DNA from: Methylophaga sp.
GTDB lineage: Bacteria > Pseudomonadota > Gammaproteobacteria > Nitrosococcales > Methylophagaceae
Reading direction: 5' to 3'
Assembly (NCBI GenBank): GCA_026988435.1
Contig: JALSLH010000046.1
Location: 1-53,275 of the forward strand
DNA length: 53,275 nucleotides
The translations under genes and the position numbers were made by a program. Every line of letters begins with the position of its first letter. The stretch's first letter is position 1. Of this stretch, positions 37,686-45,705 are shown piece after piece. The notes under the pieces were generated by a model. That model was not told the origin of the DNA. It searched no databases and saw only the letters and a list, made by a program, of their open reading frames with translations.

Positions 37686-38001
37686 TATACCCGTGACCAT
37701 TCAATCTGTAGATTTCAGAGTTTAGCACAAGCGTCAGCGCAAGGCGCAATGTGAAGGCACAAAAAATATTCTCCTGCATTTTTTGCATACAGTCCATCCA
37801 TGCACATAAATGACTAGTCCTTGTCAAGCATTGTAACGCGGCACTGGCGCTTGTGCTAATCTCCCACAGGGCAAGAGAATAAGCCACACTCTTCGTCGTT
37901 ATAAAATCTTAAATTAGAATGACTAATTCTGCGACTTTATGCCTAGAATAGTATGGCTTCTTCTCCTGCTGAATTCTGCAGATTGAATGGTCACGGGTAT
38001 A
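37686..38001. mobile_element. Non-autonomous inverted-repeat element, copy 2 (316 bp, inverted)
   Basis: Same element as at 24267-24581 but in opposite orientation. It has identical 19-bp ends (TATACCCGTGACCATTCAA) and a 266-bp core after removing its 50-nt cassette. It interrupts the MOSC gene. Flanking bases fit a TA or TATA duplication. Internal sequence is very similar to copy 1 apart from the cassette position and scattered substitutions. No protein-coding frame of its own was found; apparent frames within it are continuations of the broken gene. Confidence 0.9.
37759..37808. repeat. 50-nt hairpin cassette nested in element copy 2
   Basis: Read on the minus strand it begins TATGTGCATGGATGGAC, follows TAGTCATT (37809-37816 as AATGACTA), and ends ATATTTTTTGT. 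The matching site in copy 1 (24501-24508) is empty, while the site used in copy 1 is empty here (37918-37925). The main hairpin is CAAAAAAT/ATTTTTTG; relative to copy 1, two G-C pairs became A-T pairs on both arms together. Confidence 0.85.
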
Positions 38002-38067
38002 AGTGTTGCTGAGGGATGAGCCACTAAAGGCTCTCCGGCATTCTCAGTCAACAATATTTCTATTATT

Positions 38068-38631
38068 TTAGCTGTCATCGTGTTTTTTGATATTGAAATA
38101 AGATAAAAATAATGCCTGTAGCTTAGCATGCCCCATCTCTTTCATCAGCTGAATATTTCGTACGGGTATTGATTCAGGTTCAGGATAATTAGCAACGGCA
38201 TTTTCTAAACTTTTTTCACGAATTATATGTAATAAGGGGTAGGGTGAGCGATTGGTATAGTTTTCAGCATCATTTGGCTCAGTATCGGAAAATTGGTAAT
38301 TTGGGTGGAAACTAGCGATCTGGTAGATACCGTCTAATTCCATATCAATTAACAAACCATCGGCAATATCTAAAAAATCGTTATAGTCATAAAAATCGGT
38401 GAGTATATGAGGATGAATCAGAAGTGTAGTTTCGATATTATTATCTGAATTAAGTCGTTTTAATTCTTGTTGAAGGTCAAGCAATAACATCTCAATAGTG
38501 GTTGCTGTTGAAGGGTAGAATCGGACCCGACCATTAATAAATTCTTGTTTCGCAAAAGGACAAAGGTTTAGGCCAATAACCAACTGCTCTAACCAGTTTT
38601 TAACGGGCGTAATAAAATCTTGTTTAGTCAT
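38068..38631 (-). CDS. DUF1415 family protein
   Basis: A 187-residue soluble protein, start chosen at the ATG at 38631 where family similarity begins (VKNWLEQLVIGLNLCPFAKQEF). Further motifs are LLIHPHILTDFYDYNDFL and IASFHPNYQFSDTEPNDAENYTNRSPYP, the last a hallmark. It overlaps the DUF2007 gene upstream by 8 bp and the MOSC start downstream by 11 bp. The conserved Cys and His suggest a metal or redox role, but function is unknown. Confidence 0.88.
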   Translation of the reverse strand: MTKQDFITPVKNWLEQLVIGLNLCPFAKQEFINGRVRFYPSTATTIEMLLLDLQQELKRLNSDNNIETTLLIHPHILTDFYDYNDFLDIADGLLIDMELDGIYQIASFHPNYQFSDTEPNDAENYTNRSPYPLLHIIREKSLENAVANYPEPESIPVRNIQLMKEMGHAKLQALFLSYFNIKKHDDS

Positions 38632-38929
38632 GACTCTTTTGGCAGTTCCAACAAAATTCAAAGGCAGCTGTATTTGTTTCATTGCAAGCACTGCAAACCC
38701 AGTCTGGCTCTTTGGAGCCCTCGACTGCGTCATTAATTAATTGCATTGCCTTATCGTAATCACGCTCATTAACAACCCATAGTTCAAGCCATGATTCATG
38801 CGGAACTAAATCACCGACAGCCCCAGCAGCATATTCATTTTTTAGTGTTGTTTCTATGCCGCTATTTTCTATAATATTTTGGATATTATGCACTAAATAG
38901 CGATTTTCACGCGTATAGAGTAATTTCAT
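38624..38929 (-). CDS. DUF2007 domain protein with C-terminal zinc ribbon
   Basis: A 101-residue protein. The N-terminal 70 residues form a DUF2007 (putative signal-transducing, PII-like fold) domain: LYTRENRYLVHNIQNIIENSGIET, ELWVVNERDYDKAMQLI. The C-terminus has a four-Cys zinc ribbon, WVCSACNETN and FCWNCQKS, a known architecture. It overlaps DUF1415 and DUF1289 genes on both sides by a few bases, so these small genes form one tightly coupled transcript. Ligand and partner are unknown. Confidence 0.85.
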   Translation of the reverse strand: MKLLYTRENRYLVHNIQNIIENSGIETTLKNEYAAGAVGDLVPHESWLELWVVNERDYDKAMQLINDAVEGSKEPDWVCSACNETNTAAFEFCWNCQKSHD

Positions 38930-39111
38930 GATCGAGTAGGTTTGTTAAGGTGTTTTCGTTTTGTAGCTTTATTTAAAATATGCTGCTTTTCATTAGTAGT
39001 CGTGTCTGAATGACCCCACAATACGATTTCATCAAGATGGCGAAAACAGCCTAAACAAATATTATTTTCATCAAGGCAGCAATTTTTAACGCAGGGGGAT
39101 GGAAGCGACAT
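38926..39111 (-). CDS. DUF1289 family small cysteine protein
   Basis: A 61-residue protein starting at the ATG at 39111 (MSLPSPCVKNCCLDENNICLGCFRHLDEI). The C-x3-C...C-x2-C pattern with GCFRxxDEI is the DUF1289 signature and probably binds zinc or an Fe-S cluster. An upstream ATG at 39138 lies inside a 10-bp-stem hairpin and is less likely. Its stop overlaps the DUF2007 start. Confidence 0.85.
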   Translation of the reverse strand: MSLPSPCVKNCCLDENNICLGCFRHLDEIVLWGHSDTTTNEKQHILNKATKRKHLNKPTRS

Positions 39112-39120
39112 CTTTAGCCA

Positions 39121-39148
39121 CTGCCCCACATATGACAATGTGGGGCAG
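39121..39148. other. Hairpin between kbp and the DUF1289 gene
   Basis: CTGCCCCACA and TGTGGGGCAG form a perfect 10-bp GC-rich stem with an 8-nt loop. There is no T-run on either side, so it may be an attenuator or mRNA-stability structure rather than a complete terminator. Confidence 0.5.
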
Positions 39149-39162
39149 GGTCATCAATACTG

Positions 39163-39654
39163 TTATAGCGCGGGAATAATTAAGTTCTGACCAACATAAA
39201 TTTTATCGGGGTCTTGTAGCATAGGTTTGTTAGCTTCAAAGATCACGGTGTATTTAGATGCGTCTCCGTATTCTGCTTTAGCAATTTTTCCTAAGGTATC
39301 TCCTGATTTAACAGTGTAGATAATAGACTCTGGTTCAGGATTAGCCACTTCTAACTGGCAATCAACATTGCCAATACCAAACTGGTTACCTGCAATCATC
39401 GTTAATTTTTCACTGCAAGACTGTGTGCTCACTTTACCCGCTAAAGTAGCCGTCGGACCATTTACAGTAACATTGAGATCTTGAACAAGCACTTCTGATT
39501 CTGCTATGTTATCAGCGATGCTTTTAGCTCTCGCATTGTCAATTTGTTCAGGTGTGACCGTTGATGGTACAGCTTCTTCAGCAGCATGCGTGACATCAAA
39601 TATTTTACCGCCTAATTTACTACCTGCATCAGTTATAAAGCTAAATAAACCCAT
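39163..39654 (-). CDS. kbp: BON/LysM domain protein, Kbp/YgaU-like
   Basis: A 163-residue protein with the E. coli Kbp layout: N-terminal GLFSFITDAGSKLGGK, a BON domain (about 40-105), then a LysM domain (about 112-162, YTVKSGDTLGKIAKAEYGD and FEANKPMLQDPDKIYVGQNL). Kbp binds potassium in the cytoplasm; the same may hold here. The ATG at 39654 follows ATGGAGAAAA, and homology starts at MGLF, so the longer upstream frame is rejected. It is divergent from rlmJ. Confidence 0.92.
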   Translation of the reverse strand: MGLFSFITDAGSKLGGKIFDVTHAAEEAVPSTVTPEQIDNARAKSIADNIAESEVLVQDLNVTVNGPTATLAGKVSTQSCSEKLTMIAGNQFGIGNVDCQLEVANPEPESIIYTVKSGDTLGKIAKAEYGDASKYTVIFEANKPMLQDPDKIYVGQNLIIPAL

Positions 39655-39771
39655 TTTTTTCTCCATATTAGTGTTAAGCCAAAAGGCAATATTCGATAAT
39701 ACGTTGTAGTCATGCATTCGGCAATATTTTTTACGGTTATAATGTAACCTCACTTTATAGGAAGCAGTATT

Positions 39772-40605
39772 TTGCTCAGTTATCGCCACTCATTTCACGC
39801 AGGTAATTATGCCGATGTTCTTAAACATATTGTCTTAATTGAAATATTGGAACACCTCATTAAAAAGGACAGCGCCTTCGATTATATTGATACACATGCT
39901 GGGGCAGGCTTATATAATTTGCAAAGTGAGCACGCGAGTAAGTTACAAGAATACAAGAATGGCATCGCCAAATTAAATGTAGAGCAATGGCCTGAACTTG
40001 CTACATATTTTGATATTGTGATGAAGCACAATTCAGATGGCGAGATGAAATTTTACCCAGGTTCACCTTTGATTGCTATGCATTTTCTTAGGTCTAAGGA
40101 TCGTAGCTGGTTATATGAGTTACATCCAAAAGATGCTGAGTTATTATCAAATAATATGGCAAAAATTAAACGGGCGAGAGTGATGCATGAAGATGGTTTC
40201 AAAGGCCTGCTATCTTTATTGCCACCTGTATCCCGGCGAGGTGTTGTGCTTATTGATCCATCGTATGAAATAAAAACGGATTATGCACATGTCTTTGATA
40301 CGCTTGTGGCGGCATATAAGAAATTTCCCACGGGGATGTATGCACTGTGGTATCCGGTTGTTGATCGTACAATTATAGATATTTTAGAGCGAAAATTTAT
40401 TCGTAGTGGAATTAAAAAAATTCAGCGTTTTGAATTAGCGATTGCACCAGATCAATTTGGCAGTGGCATGTCAGCTAGTGGCATGATTGTTATTAACCCA
40501 CCATGGACCTTGAAAGACAAAATGTCTCAAATATTACCAAAACTGGTTTCCACCCTTGGAAACGAAGGTGCATTTTATAAATGCGATACGCTAGTAGATG
40601 AATAG
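39772..40605 (+). CDS. rlmJ: 23S rRNA m6A2030 methyltransferase
   Basis: RlmJ methylates A2030 of 23S rRNA. The 277 residues begin LSYRHSFHAGNYADVLKH, the invariant family start, here from a TTG codon preceded by AGGAAGCAG. DTHAGAGLY is the SAM-binding motif and IDPSYE carries the catalytic DPP[Y/F]-like motif (with Ser as the third residue). FELAIAPDQFGSGMSASGMIVINPPW is the C-terminal signature. The TTG start may keep expression low. Confidence 0.95.
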   Translation: MLSYRHSFHAGNYADVLKHIVLIEILEHLIKKDSAFDYIDTHAGAGLYNLQSEHASKLQEYKNGIAKLNVEQWPELATYFDIVMKHNSDGEMKFYPGSPLIAMHFLRSKDRSWLYELHPKDAELLSNNMAKIKRARVMHEDGFKGLLSLLPPVSRRGVVLIDPSYEIKTDYAHVFDTLVAAYKKFPTGMYALWYPVVDRTIIDILERKFIRSGIKKIQRFELAIAPDQFGSGMSASGMIVINPPWTLKDKMSQILPKLVSTLGNEGAFYKCDTLVDE

Positions 40606-40731
40606 GAATAAATTCCCATAAAGTTGGGATGATATATTGTTTTAATCGGGATACTTGTCTGCTGATTTAATATTAAAGTTTTTTTATAATATACCGATAT
40701 TAAAAACGAATTCTATTTAAGGGGTACAATT

Positions 40732-41319
40732 ATGAAAAAAACAATCTTATCAGTATTACTTTTATCATTGAGTGTCTCAGTGATGTCAGCACAAGCCGTT
40801 ATGAGTGACGCGGATATTAAGGCACAACTTGATAGTCAGAAACAATTAATAACAGATAATAAATTCTATCCGGCAACAAATGTTTTTTATACAAATGCAG
40901 GTATATTTGTACCTACATTTAAAGAACAACTTGATAGCCAGAAAGAAGAATTAGTAGATTACACTTTTTATCCTGCTACATCGGTTTCTTATAAACAGAA
41001 TGCATCAATACCTGAAGCGACATTTAAAAAACAGTTAGATAGCCAAAAAGAGATGTTAAAGGATTATAAATTTTATCCGGCTAATAATGTTGTTTATACC
41101 AATGAGGGTGTGATGATACCTTCATTTAAACAACAACTAGATAGCCAAAAAGAGGTTGTAAGAGATTATAAATTCTATCCGGCAACTAATGTTTATTATA
41201 CTGAGGAAGGTGTTTATACGCCAACAGTTAAAGAGCAATTAGATAGTCAAAAAGACTCAACAACGGATAATAAAACGTATCCTGCAACCAATGTTTCTTA
41301 TAGCTCACACAAACATTAA
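40732..41319 (+). CDS. Secreted protein of five ~35-residue tandem repeats
   Basis: A 195-residue protein with a signal peptide (about 1-23, ending AQA). Nearly all of the mature part consists of five consecutive repeats starting at residues about 27, 62, 97, 131 and 165. Each reads roughly FKxQLDSQKExxxDYKFYPATNVxYTxEG. There are no cysteines or membrane segments. AAGGGG is a good ribosome site. The unit does not match any repeat family I know. It is followed by a strong terminator, so it is a stand-alone gene. Alternating helix (QLDSQKE) and strand (FYPATNVxY) suggests a repeated hairpin fold, possibly a surface or matrix protein. Confidence 0.85.
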   Translation: MKKTILSVLLLSLSVSVMSAQAVMSDADIKAQLDSQKQLITDNKFYPATNVFYTNAGIFVPTFKEQLDSQKEELVDYTFYPATSVSYKQNASIPEATFKKQLDSQKEMLKDYKFYPANNVVYTNEGVMIPSFKQQLDSQKEVVRDYKFYPATNVYYTEEGVYTPTVKEQLDSQKDSTTDNKTYPATNVSYSSHKH

Positions 41320-41331
41320 GCACTAAATATT

Positions 41332-41364
41332 TGCCAGTCAGAATTATTTCTGACTGGCAGTTTT
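41332..41364. terminator. Strong bidirectional terminator
   Basis: A perfect 12-bp stem, TGCCAGTCAGAA and TTCTGACTGGCA, with a 4-nt loop and a TTTTA tail on the plus strand. It separates the repeat-protein gene from the convergent glycosyltransferase gene. Confidence 0.88.
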
Positions 41365-42592
41365 ATCTACGTTTGTTTTTTTCAGCTATCCATTGAGACA
41401 TATATTGTGTGCTCATCATTGTGTGATGCTTCAACATTGCACCTGTAAAATTGGCTAAACGAACCTCAGCTAAATTGTTATCAATTCCAGCAATCTTATT
41501 GATTAATTGTTTACCTAAACGGTTACCATCATAATGGTCTTTTAGAAGTTTAACGGCCTTATTCTGGCTCTTTTCCCAAATGGATTCATCTGTATATAAA
41601 CGTACTGATGCATCGACAAAATCATTAATCGTATTAGCAATCATTCCTGGCCATTGCTCATCTGCTTGCACCATTGCTTCACAACCTAGTGACGTTGTTA
41701 CGCTGGGCGTTTTGACTAACATGGCATCAAGTAACTTTCCTTTCATCCCAGCTCCAAAACGTATTGGAGCCAAGCAAACACGTGTTTGTTCGATTACATC
41801 AAGCGCATTATCTGCCCAGCCTTTAATCAAAAAACCTTTTTTAGAGTTATTTAAAGCGGTCGCCTTCGGTGGCGGATAAGAGCCATAAATATGTAACTCG
41901 GCATCAGGAATTTGTTTTTGTATTAATGGCCAGATTTGTTGAAGATATAACACTTGATCCCAGTTTGGCGCATGTCGAAAGTTACCAATTGTCATAAAGT
42001 GTTTACGCTCAGCAAAGGGGCGTGTTTTATCTGGCAGGCTGGCAAGGTCAACCATAAAAGGTAAATGATGCAATAGACCGGCATCAACTTTGAAGCTATC
42101 AGTCAATAATTCCATTTCAAAACTAGAAATAATAAGTGAAAGATCACAGCGTAATATTGCCGCTATTTCTCGTTTGGCAAGATCATTAAATAAATCTTGT
42201 TGCGTCATTTCACGGTTAGCCTTATGGGCTTGATGTCGCGCATATCGCAGACATTGCAAATCTTCAGTGTCTAATATCTTAATCGCGTTGGGGCAGTTTT
42301 TTTCAACTCGCCAGCCAAATTGTTCTTCCATCATAAATCGATCAAAAAGCACGATATCAGGTTGATAGCCCGATATATAGACATCAAAGCTATCAGAATT
42401 TAGTTCAATTGATTGACTTGAAATACCTACGCCGGCCAGATCAATCATGTGCTCTGTTGTTTGTGCAGGCGTTGCAAATTCGACCAACCAATGTTGCTGT
42501 TTGAACAAGCGTAAAATCGACATCATATGGCGACCGGCAGCAGATGAATTTGGCTCAGGCCATACATAGCCTATAACTAATATTTTTTTCAT
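41363..42592 (-). CDS. Group 1 (GT4-like) glycosyltransferase
   Basis: A 409-residue GT-B protein. The N-terminus ILVIGYVWPEPNSSAAGRHM resembles glycosyltransferases that start with a GxPxxxG-like loop. The C-terminal nucleotide-sugar site shows MTIGNFRHAPNWDQVLYL, LHIYGS, LIKGWADNALDVIEQTRVCLAPIRFGAGMKGKLLDAM (donor-binding) and TTSLGCEAM. Soluble and cytoplasmic. It lies 2 bp after a signal-anchored protein gene on the same strand. No polysaccharide cluster surrounds it, so donor and acceptor are unknown. Confidence 0.85.
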   Translation of the reverse strand: MKKILVIGYVWPEPNSSAAGRHMMSILRLFKQQHWLVEFATPAQTTEHMIDLAGVGISSQSIELNSDSFDVYISGYQPDIVLFDRFMMEEQFGWRVEKNCPNAIKILDTEDLQCLRYARHQAHKANREMTQQDLFNDLAKREIAAILRCDLSLIISSFEMELLTDSFKVDAGLLHHLPFMVDLASLPDKTRPFAERKHFMTIGNFRHAPNWDQVLYLQQIWPLIQKQIPDAELHIYGSYPPPKATALNNSKKGFLIKGWADNALDVIEQTRVCLAPIRFGAGMKGKLLDAMLVKTPSVTTSLGCEAMVQADEQWPGMIANTINDFVDASVRLYTDESIWEKSQNKAVKLLKDHYDGNRLGKQLINKIAGIDNNLAEVRLANFTGAMLKHHTMMSTQYMSQWIAEKNKRR

Positions 42593-42594
42593 TA

Positions 42595-43323
42595 TTAGTT
42601 TTTAGAAATATCGCCATTAAGTGAATTTTGATATTCAGCTTGAGACAAAAAATGAATATTAAGTTCATAATTTGAAATATTCGGTTTCAAATACTGGCCT
42701 ACAGCAATTTTATTTTTAACAGGTGCTAATCCACAAGGCGAATAGCTATAGTTGATGTCATTAGGATCGGGTAATACACATTCAATATTGATACGATCTC
42801 TTTTATCTTGAATTGCTTGGTATTTAAATCCATAAGCAGCGGGGTTAAGAGGCTGGTCCATATCTGCATGAAATAACATAAAGCTACTTGGTGACAGTTG
42901 GTCTTCACCACGGTCAAGTGACAGCATGATGTGGTTTAATTTATATTTGCAGCCTATCTTTGGGTTATGTTCATCTAATGGTATGGTTATCTGGTGCTGA
43001 CCATTTTTGATCTCAGGTTCATACCAATAATATTTGCTAGATCTAGTTCTGCCGGTAAACAAAGCCCAGCTTTCACACAAGTTACTATCAGATTGAGCAC
43101 GGTATGCAACACCAATTTTATATTTTGTATTGGCATAAATAGAACCCGACAGCCTAATTTCTTTAAGATCATATACTTTAGGCTTTCCCTGCGGGCCATA
43201 TGTCGCCAACTCTTCAGCTTTAATTAGTGCATGACGTTGTTCAAAACTTTTTTTAACTTCTAACGCAATAAATACGATTAAGAATGCAAGTATAATCCAA
43301 AGGGTATATTTAATAATTTTCAT
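42595..43323 (-). CDS. Signal-anchored protein, unknown
   Basis: A 242-residue protein with one N-terminal membrane helix (about 5-24), a short basic/acidic linker, and a periplasmic region with several cysteines (NLCESWALF, IGCKYKLNH, IECVLPD, SPCGLAP) that may pair. The family is not recognised. It sits directly upstream of the glycosyltransferase gene (2-bp gap), so they are probably co-expressed and may modify a surface glycan together; this is inference. Confidence 0.6.
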   Translation of the reverse strand: MKIIKYTLWIILAFLIVFIALEVKKSFEQRHALIKAEELATYGPQGKPKVYDLKEIRLSGSIYANTKYKIGVAYRAQSDSNLCESWALFTGRTRSSKYYWYEPEIKNGQHQITIPLDEHNPKIGCKYKLNHIMLSLDRGEDQLSPSSFMLFHADMDQPLNPAAYGFKYQAIQDKRDRINIECVLPDPNDINYSYSPCGLAPVKNKIAVGQYLKPNISNYELNIHFLSQAEYQNSLNGDISKN

Positions 43324-43387
43324 AGTTTTCTTCTTGGTGAATCAGTATATTATATACCCCTTGCCACACTATTTATGAGTCAAGTCT

Positions 43388-45064
43388 TTGTCTGACACTT
43401 TTTTCATTCCGTTTAAACATGCGATAGATACATATAGCTTGCCTGAACGGTTTACTTTCCCCTTTTATTACACGCCTCATCCGCTATGTGTTTTAGCGGT
43501 GAATGAGCTTCAACACTATATTGAAACAGAGGCTGACTGGCAGCATGACTTTGGGTTTTCTGATGATACCGAGTTAGCTGTGGGTAAAATGTTTGGCGTT
43601 TTACTCGTTGAAAATAAACAAGGTGAAATAGGCTATTTATCGGCCTTTTCAGGAAAAATAGCAGATAGCAATCATCATGCTAAATTTGTTCCTCCGGTGT
43701 TTGATATGTTAATTGAGGGTGATTTTTTCAGAACGGGCCAACAAGAACTTAAACAAATAAGTCAGCAAATTAAAATATTAGAAAGCAACCCTGACATATC
43801 GAAATGTGAGCAGGCATTAGAAACTGAGCAACGATCATCAAGCATAGCAATAAAAGCACACCGAGAAAGTATGATTGAAGGGCGAAGAAATAGAAAAGTA
43901 CAAAGAATTAATGGGGAATCATTATTAAGCCAAGAAGACTATATTCATCTAAAAGACACCTTAAGCAAGGAAAGCATTCAACAAAAAAACCAGTTACGAG
44001 ATTTAACTATTTACTGGAATGAGCAAGTTCAAAAAGCTGAACAAAACCTGAATCACCTACTCGATGACATTTTTAAATTAAAAAACAAACGCAAATTATT
44101 ATCAGTAGGCATACAACAAAAATTATTTGAACATTATCGGTTTTTGAACAAAAAAGGAATTGAAAAAAGCTTATACGATATTTTCAAAGAAACAGCACAA
44201 CAAACCCCACCAGCTGGAGCAGGGGAATGTGCTGCCCCTAAATTACTGCAATATGCATTTAGTAACGATTTGAAACCATTGGCGATGGCAGAGTTCTGGT
44301 GGGGAGTATCGCCAAAATCAGAAATTAGACAGCATAAGAATTTTTATGCCGCTTGTTTAGGAAAATGTCAGCCAATTTTAAATCATATGCTAGAGGGAAT
44401 AGAGCTAGATGATAACCCTTTGTTAAGTAATCCTGCGCAAGGTAAAACGATAGATATTGTGTACGAAGATGATGATCTGGTTGTCATTAACAAACCCGCT
44501 GAATTTTTATCGGTGCCGGGCAAGAATATTGAAGACTCTGTTTATTTACGAATGAAACAACACTACCTTAATGCAAAAGGCCCATTAATTGTGCATCGCC
44601 TTGATATGTCAACTTCAGGGTTAATGGTCATTGCATTATCGAAACAAGCACATAAAAACTTACAAAAACAATTTATAAATAGAACTGTAGAAAAACGTTA
44701 TGTCGCGTTATTAGAGGGCATATTGACTGAGAAAGAAGGTGAAATTGATTTGCCTCTACGTGTTGATTTAGATGACCGGCCTCGGCAATTAGTCTGTTAT
44801 GACTACGGCAGACCAGCAGCAACACATTGGGATCTGATAGAGCAGAAAGAAGGTAAAAGCAAAGTCTATTTTTACCCAAAAACAGGGCGTACCCACCAGT
44901 TAAGGGTTCACTCCGCCCACATCAATGGATTAAATATGCCAATTGTAGGTGATGACCTTTATGGTAAAAAAGCTGATCGCTTACATTTACATGCAGAATC
45001 TTTAGCGTTTAAACACCCAATCACAAAAGAACTAATGACGTTTCAAATTGATGCTGAGTTTTAG
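43388..45064 (+). CDS. RluA-family pseudouridine synthase with long N-terminal extension
   Basis: A 558-residue protein. The C-terminal 210 residues are an RluA-type pseudouridine synthase, with VVINKPAEFLSVPG, the catalytic Asp in VHRLDMSTSGLMV, RYVALLEG and FYPKTGRTHQLRVHSAHI. The N-terminal 345 residues contain a coiled coil (about 110-260) and the family segment GAGECAAPKLLQYA with LAMAEFWWG, known in a subgroup of large gammaproteobacterial RluA proteins. The TTG start at 43388 fits the conserved N-terminus. The RNA target is not assigned. Confidence 0.88.
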   Translation: MSDTFFIPFKHAIDTYSLPERFTFPFYYTPHPLCVLAVNELQHYIETEADWQHDFGFSDDTELAVGKMFGVLLVENKQGEIGYLSAFSGKIADSNHHAKFVPPVFDMLIEGDFFRTGQQELKQISQQIKILESNPDISKCEQALETEQRSSSIAIKAHRESMIEGRRNRKVQRINGESLLSQEDYIHLKDTLSKESIQQKNQLRDLTIYWNEQVQKAEQNLNHLLDDIFKLKNKRKLLSVGIQQKLFEHYRFLNKKGIEKSLYDIFKETAQQTPPAGAGECAAPKLLQYAFSNDLKPLAMAEFWWGVSPKSEIRQHKNFYAACLGKCQPILNHMLEGIELDDNPLLSNPAQGKTIDIVYEDDDLVVINKPAEFLSVPGKNIEDSVYLRMKQHYLNAKGPLIVHRLDMSTSGLMVIALSKQAHKNLQKQFINRTVEKRYVALLEGILTEKEGEIDLPLRVDLDDRPRQLVCYDYGRPAATHWDLIEQKEGKSKVYFYPKTGRTHQLRVHSAHINGLNMPIVGDDLYGKKADRLHLHAESLAFKHPITKELMTFQIDAEF

Positions 45065-45068
45065 AAAC

Positions 45069-45656
45069 CTAGCGCCCTGTAAACAAATAATAATGATAAA
45101 AATACACTTCACGTATTAAGAACTTAAACTGTGCTTTAAATGAGCGATAACGTGAAGTGGGGGTGGGGGAGGTTACAGCCGCGATATTTAGATTCTTGGC
45201 TATAATTGATGCGCGTTTTAAATGTAATGGATCGCTGACAATAATAGCGGTACTTAAGCCATTAGCATTCATTAAAGTTCTTGCTTCAATAAGGTTGCCA
45301 ACTGTGCTGCGAGAGTTTGTTTCTATCAAAATATCTTCTTTTTTTACACCCTTACGCAATGCATACCTTTCAGCTACTTCGCTTTCAGCATAAGGTGCAC
45401 CTTTACCATAACCACCGGTGAAAATTATCTTTGAAACAAGGCCTTGCTTATAGAGTGACAAGGCATGGTCAATTCTCTCTTTAAGTACAGGGGAAGGGTT
45501 TTTATGATATGCCGCCGCGCCTAACACAATCGCATAATCAGATTTAACGGCATGGTCTTGAACGCCATAATTCCAGATACTGACAGCAATAAAAGCAAGC
45601 CACACACAGATAGTGAGAAAGAACCATAATAATGATTTTCGGAGACGACGCATCAT
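45069..45656 (-). CDS. DUF218/YdcF-SanA family protein
   Basis: A 195-residue protein with an N-terminal membrane anchor (about 7-30) and a periplasmic DUF218 domain: SDYAIVLGAA, PSPVLKERIDHALSLYKQGL, IIFTGGYGKG, ESEVAERYALRKGV, ETNSRSTVGNLIEA and IIVSDPLHLKRA. Relatives include SanA and ElyC, involved in envelope integrity. The gene is convergent with the pseudouridine synthase, only 4 bp apart. Confidence 0.9.
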   Translation of the reverse strand: MMRRLRKSLLWFFLTICVWLAFIAVSIWNYGVQDHAVKSDYAIVLGAAAYHKNPSPVLKERIDHALSLYKQGLVSKIIFTGGYGKGAPYAESEVAERYALRKGVKKEDILIETNSRSTVGNLIEARTLMNANGLSTAIIVSDPLHLKRASIIAKNLNIAAVTSPTPTSRYRSFKAQFKFLIREVYFYHYYLFTGR

Positions 45657-45705
45657 AACGACATTATACCTATGGGAATTTAGAAATGCATATCCCTAAA
45701 AGAGG

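Larger units (their letters stand above)
37296..38078 (-). pseudogene. MOSC-domain gene interrupted by a mobile element
   Basis: The gene begins with ATG at 38078 (MTAKIIEILLTENAGEPLV) and stops at about 38002 where element copy 2 starts. It resumes on the other side with GKGVVGDRYYS, GTFSDKFKGAPGLEV, FRRNIVTKNIDLNALV and the MOSC cysteine region LKGIMLCEPCAHLEKL, ending at 37296. MOSC domains bind sulfur or molybdenum-related ligands. Joining the flanks with one TA or TATA removed does not cleanly restore the frame, so small extra changes probably followed insertion. The GTG-started C-terminal piece (37296-37511) alone lacks half the domain and is unlikely to work. Confidence 0.88.

Noticed and set aside
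37648..38129. Minus-strand frames running across element copy 2
   Set aside because: They combine parts of the broken MOSC gene with element sequence. They are by-products of the insertion, not separate genes.
43388..45064. Fusion of two unrelated genes in the RluA-type protein
   Set aside because: The long N-terminal part with GAGECAAPKLL and AEFWWG is a known feature of a large RluA subgroup, so it is not a novel fusion.
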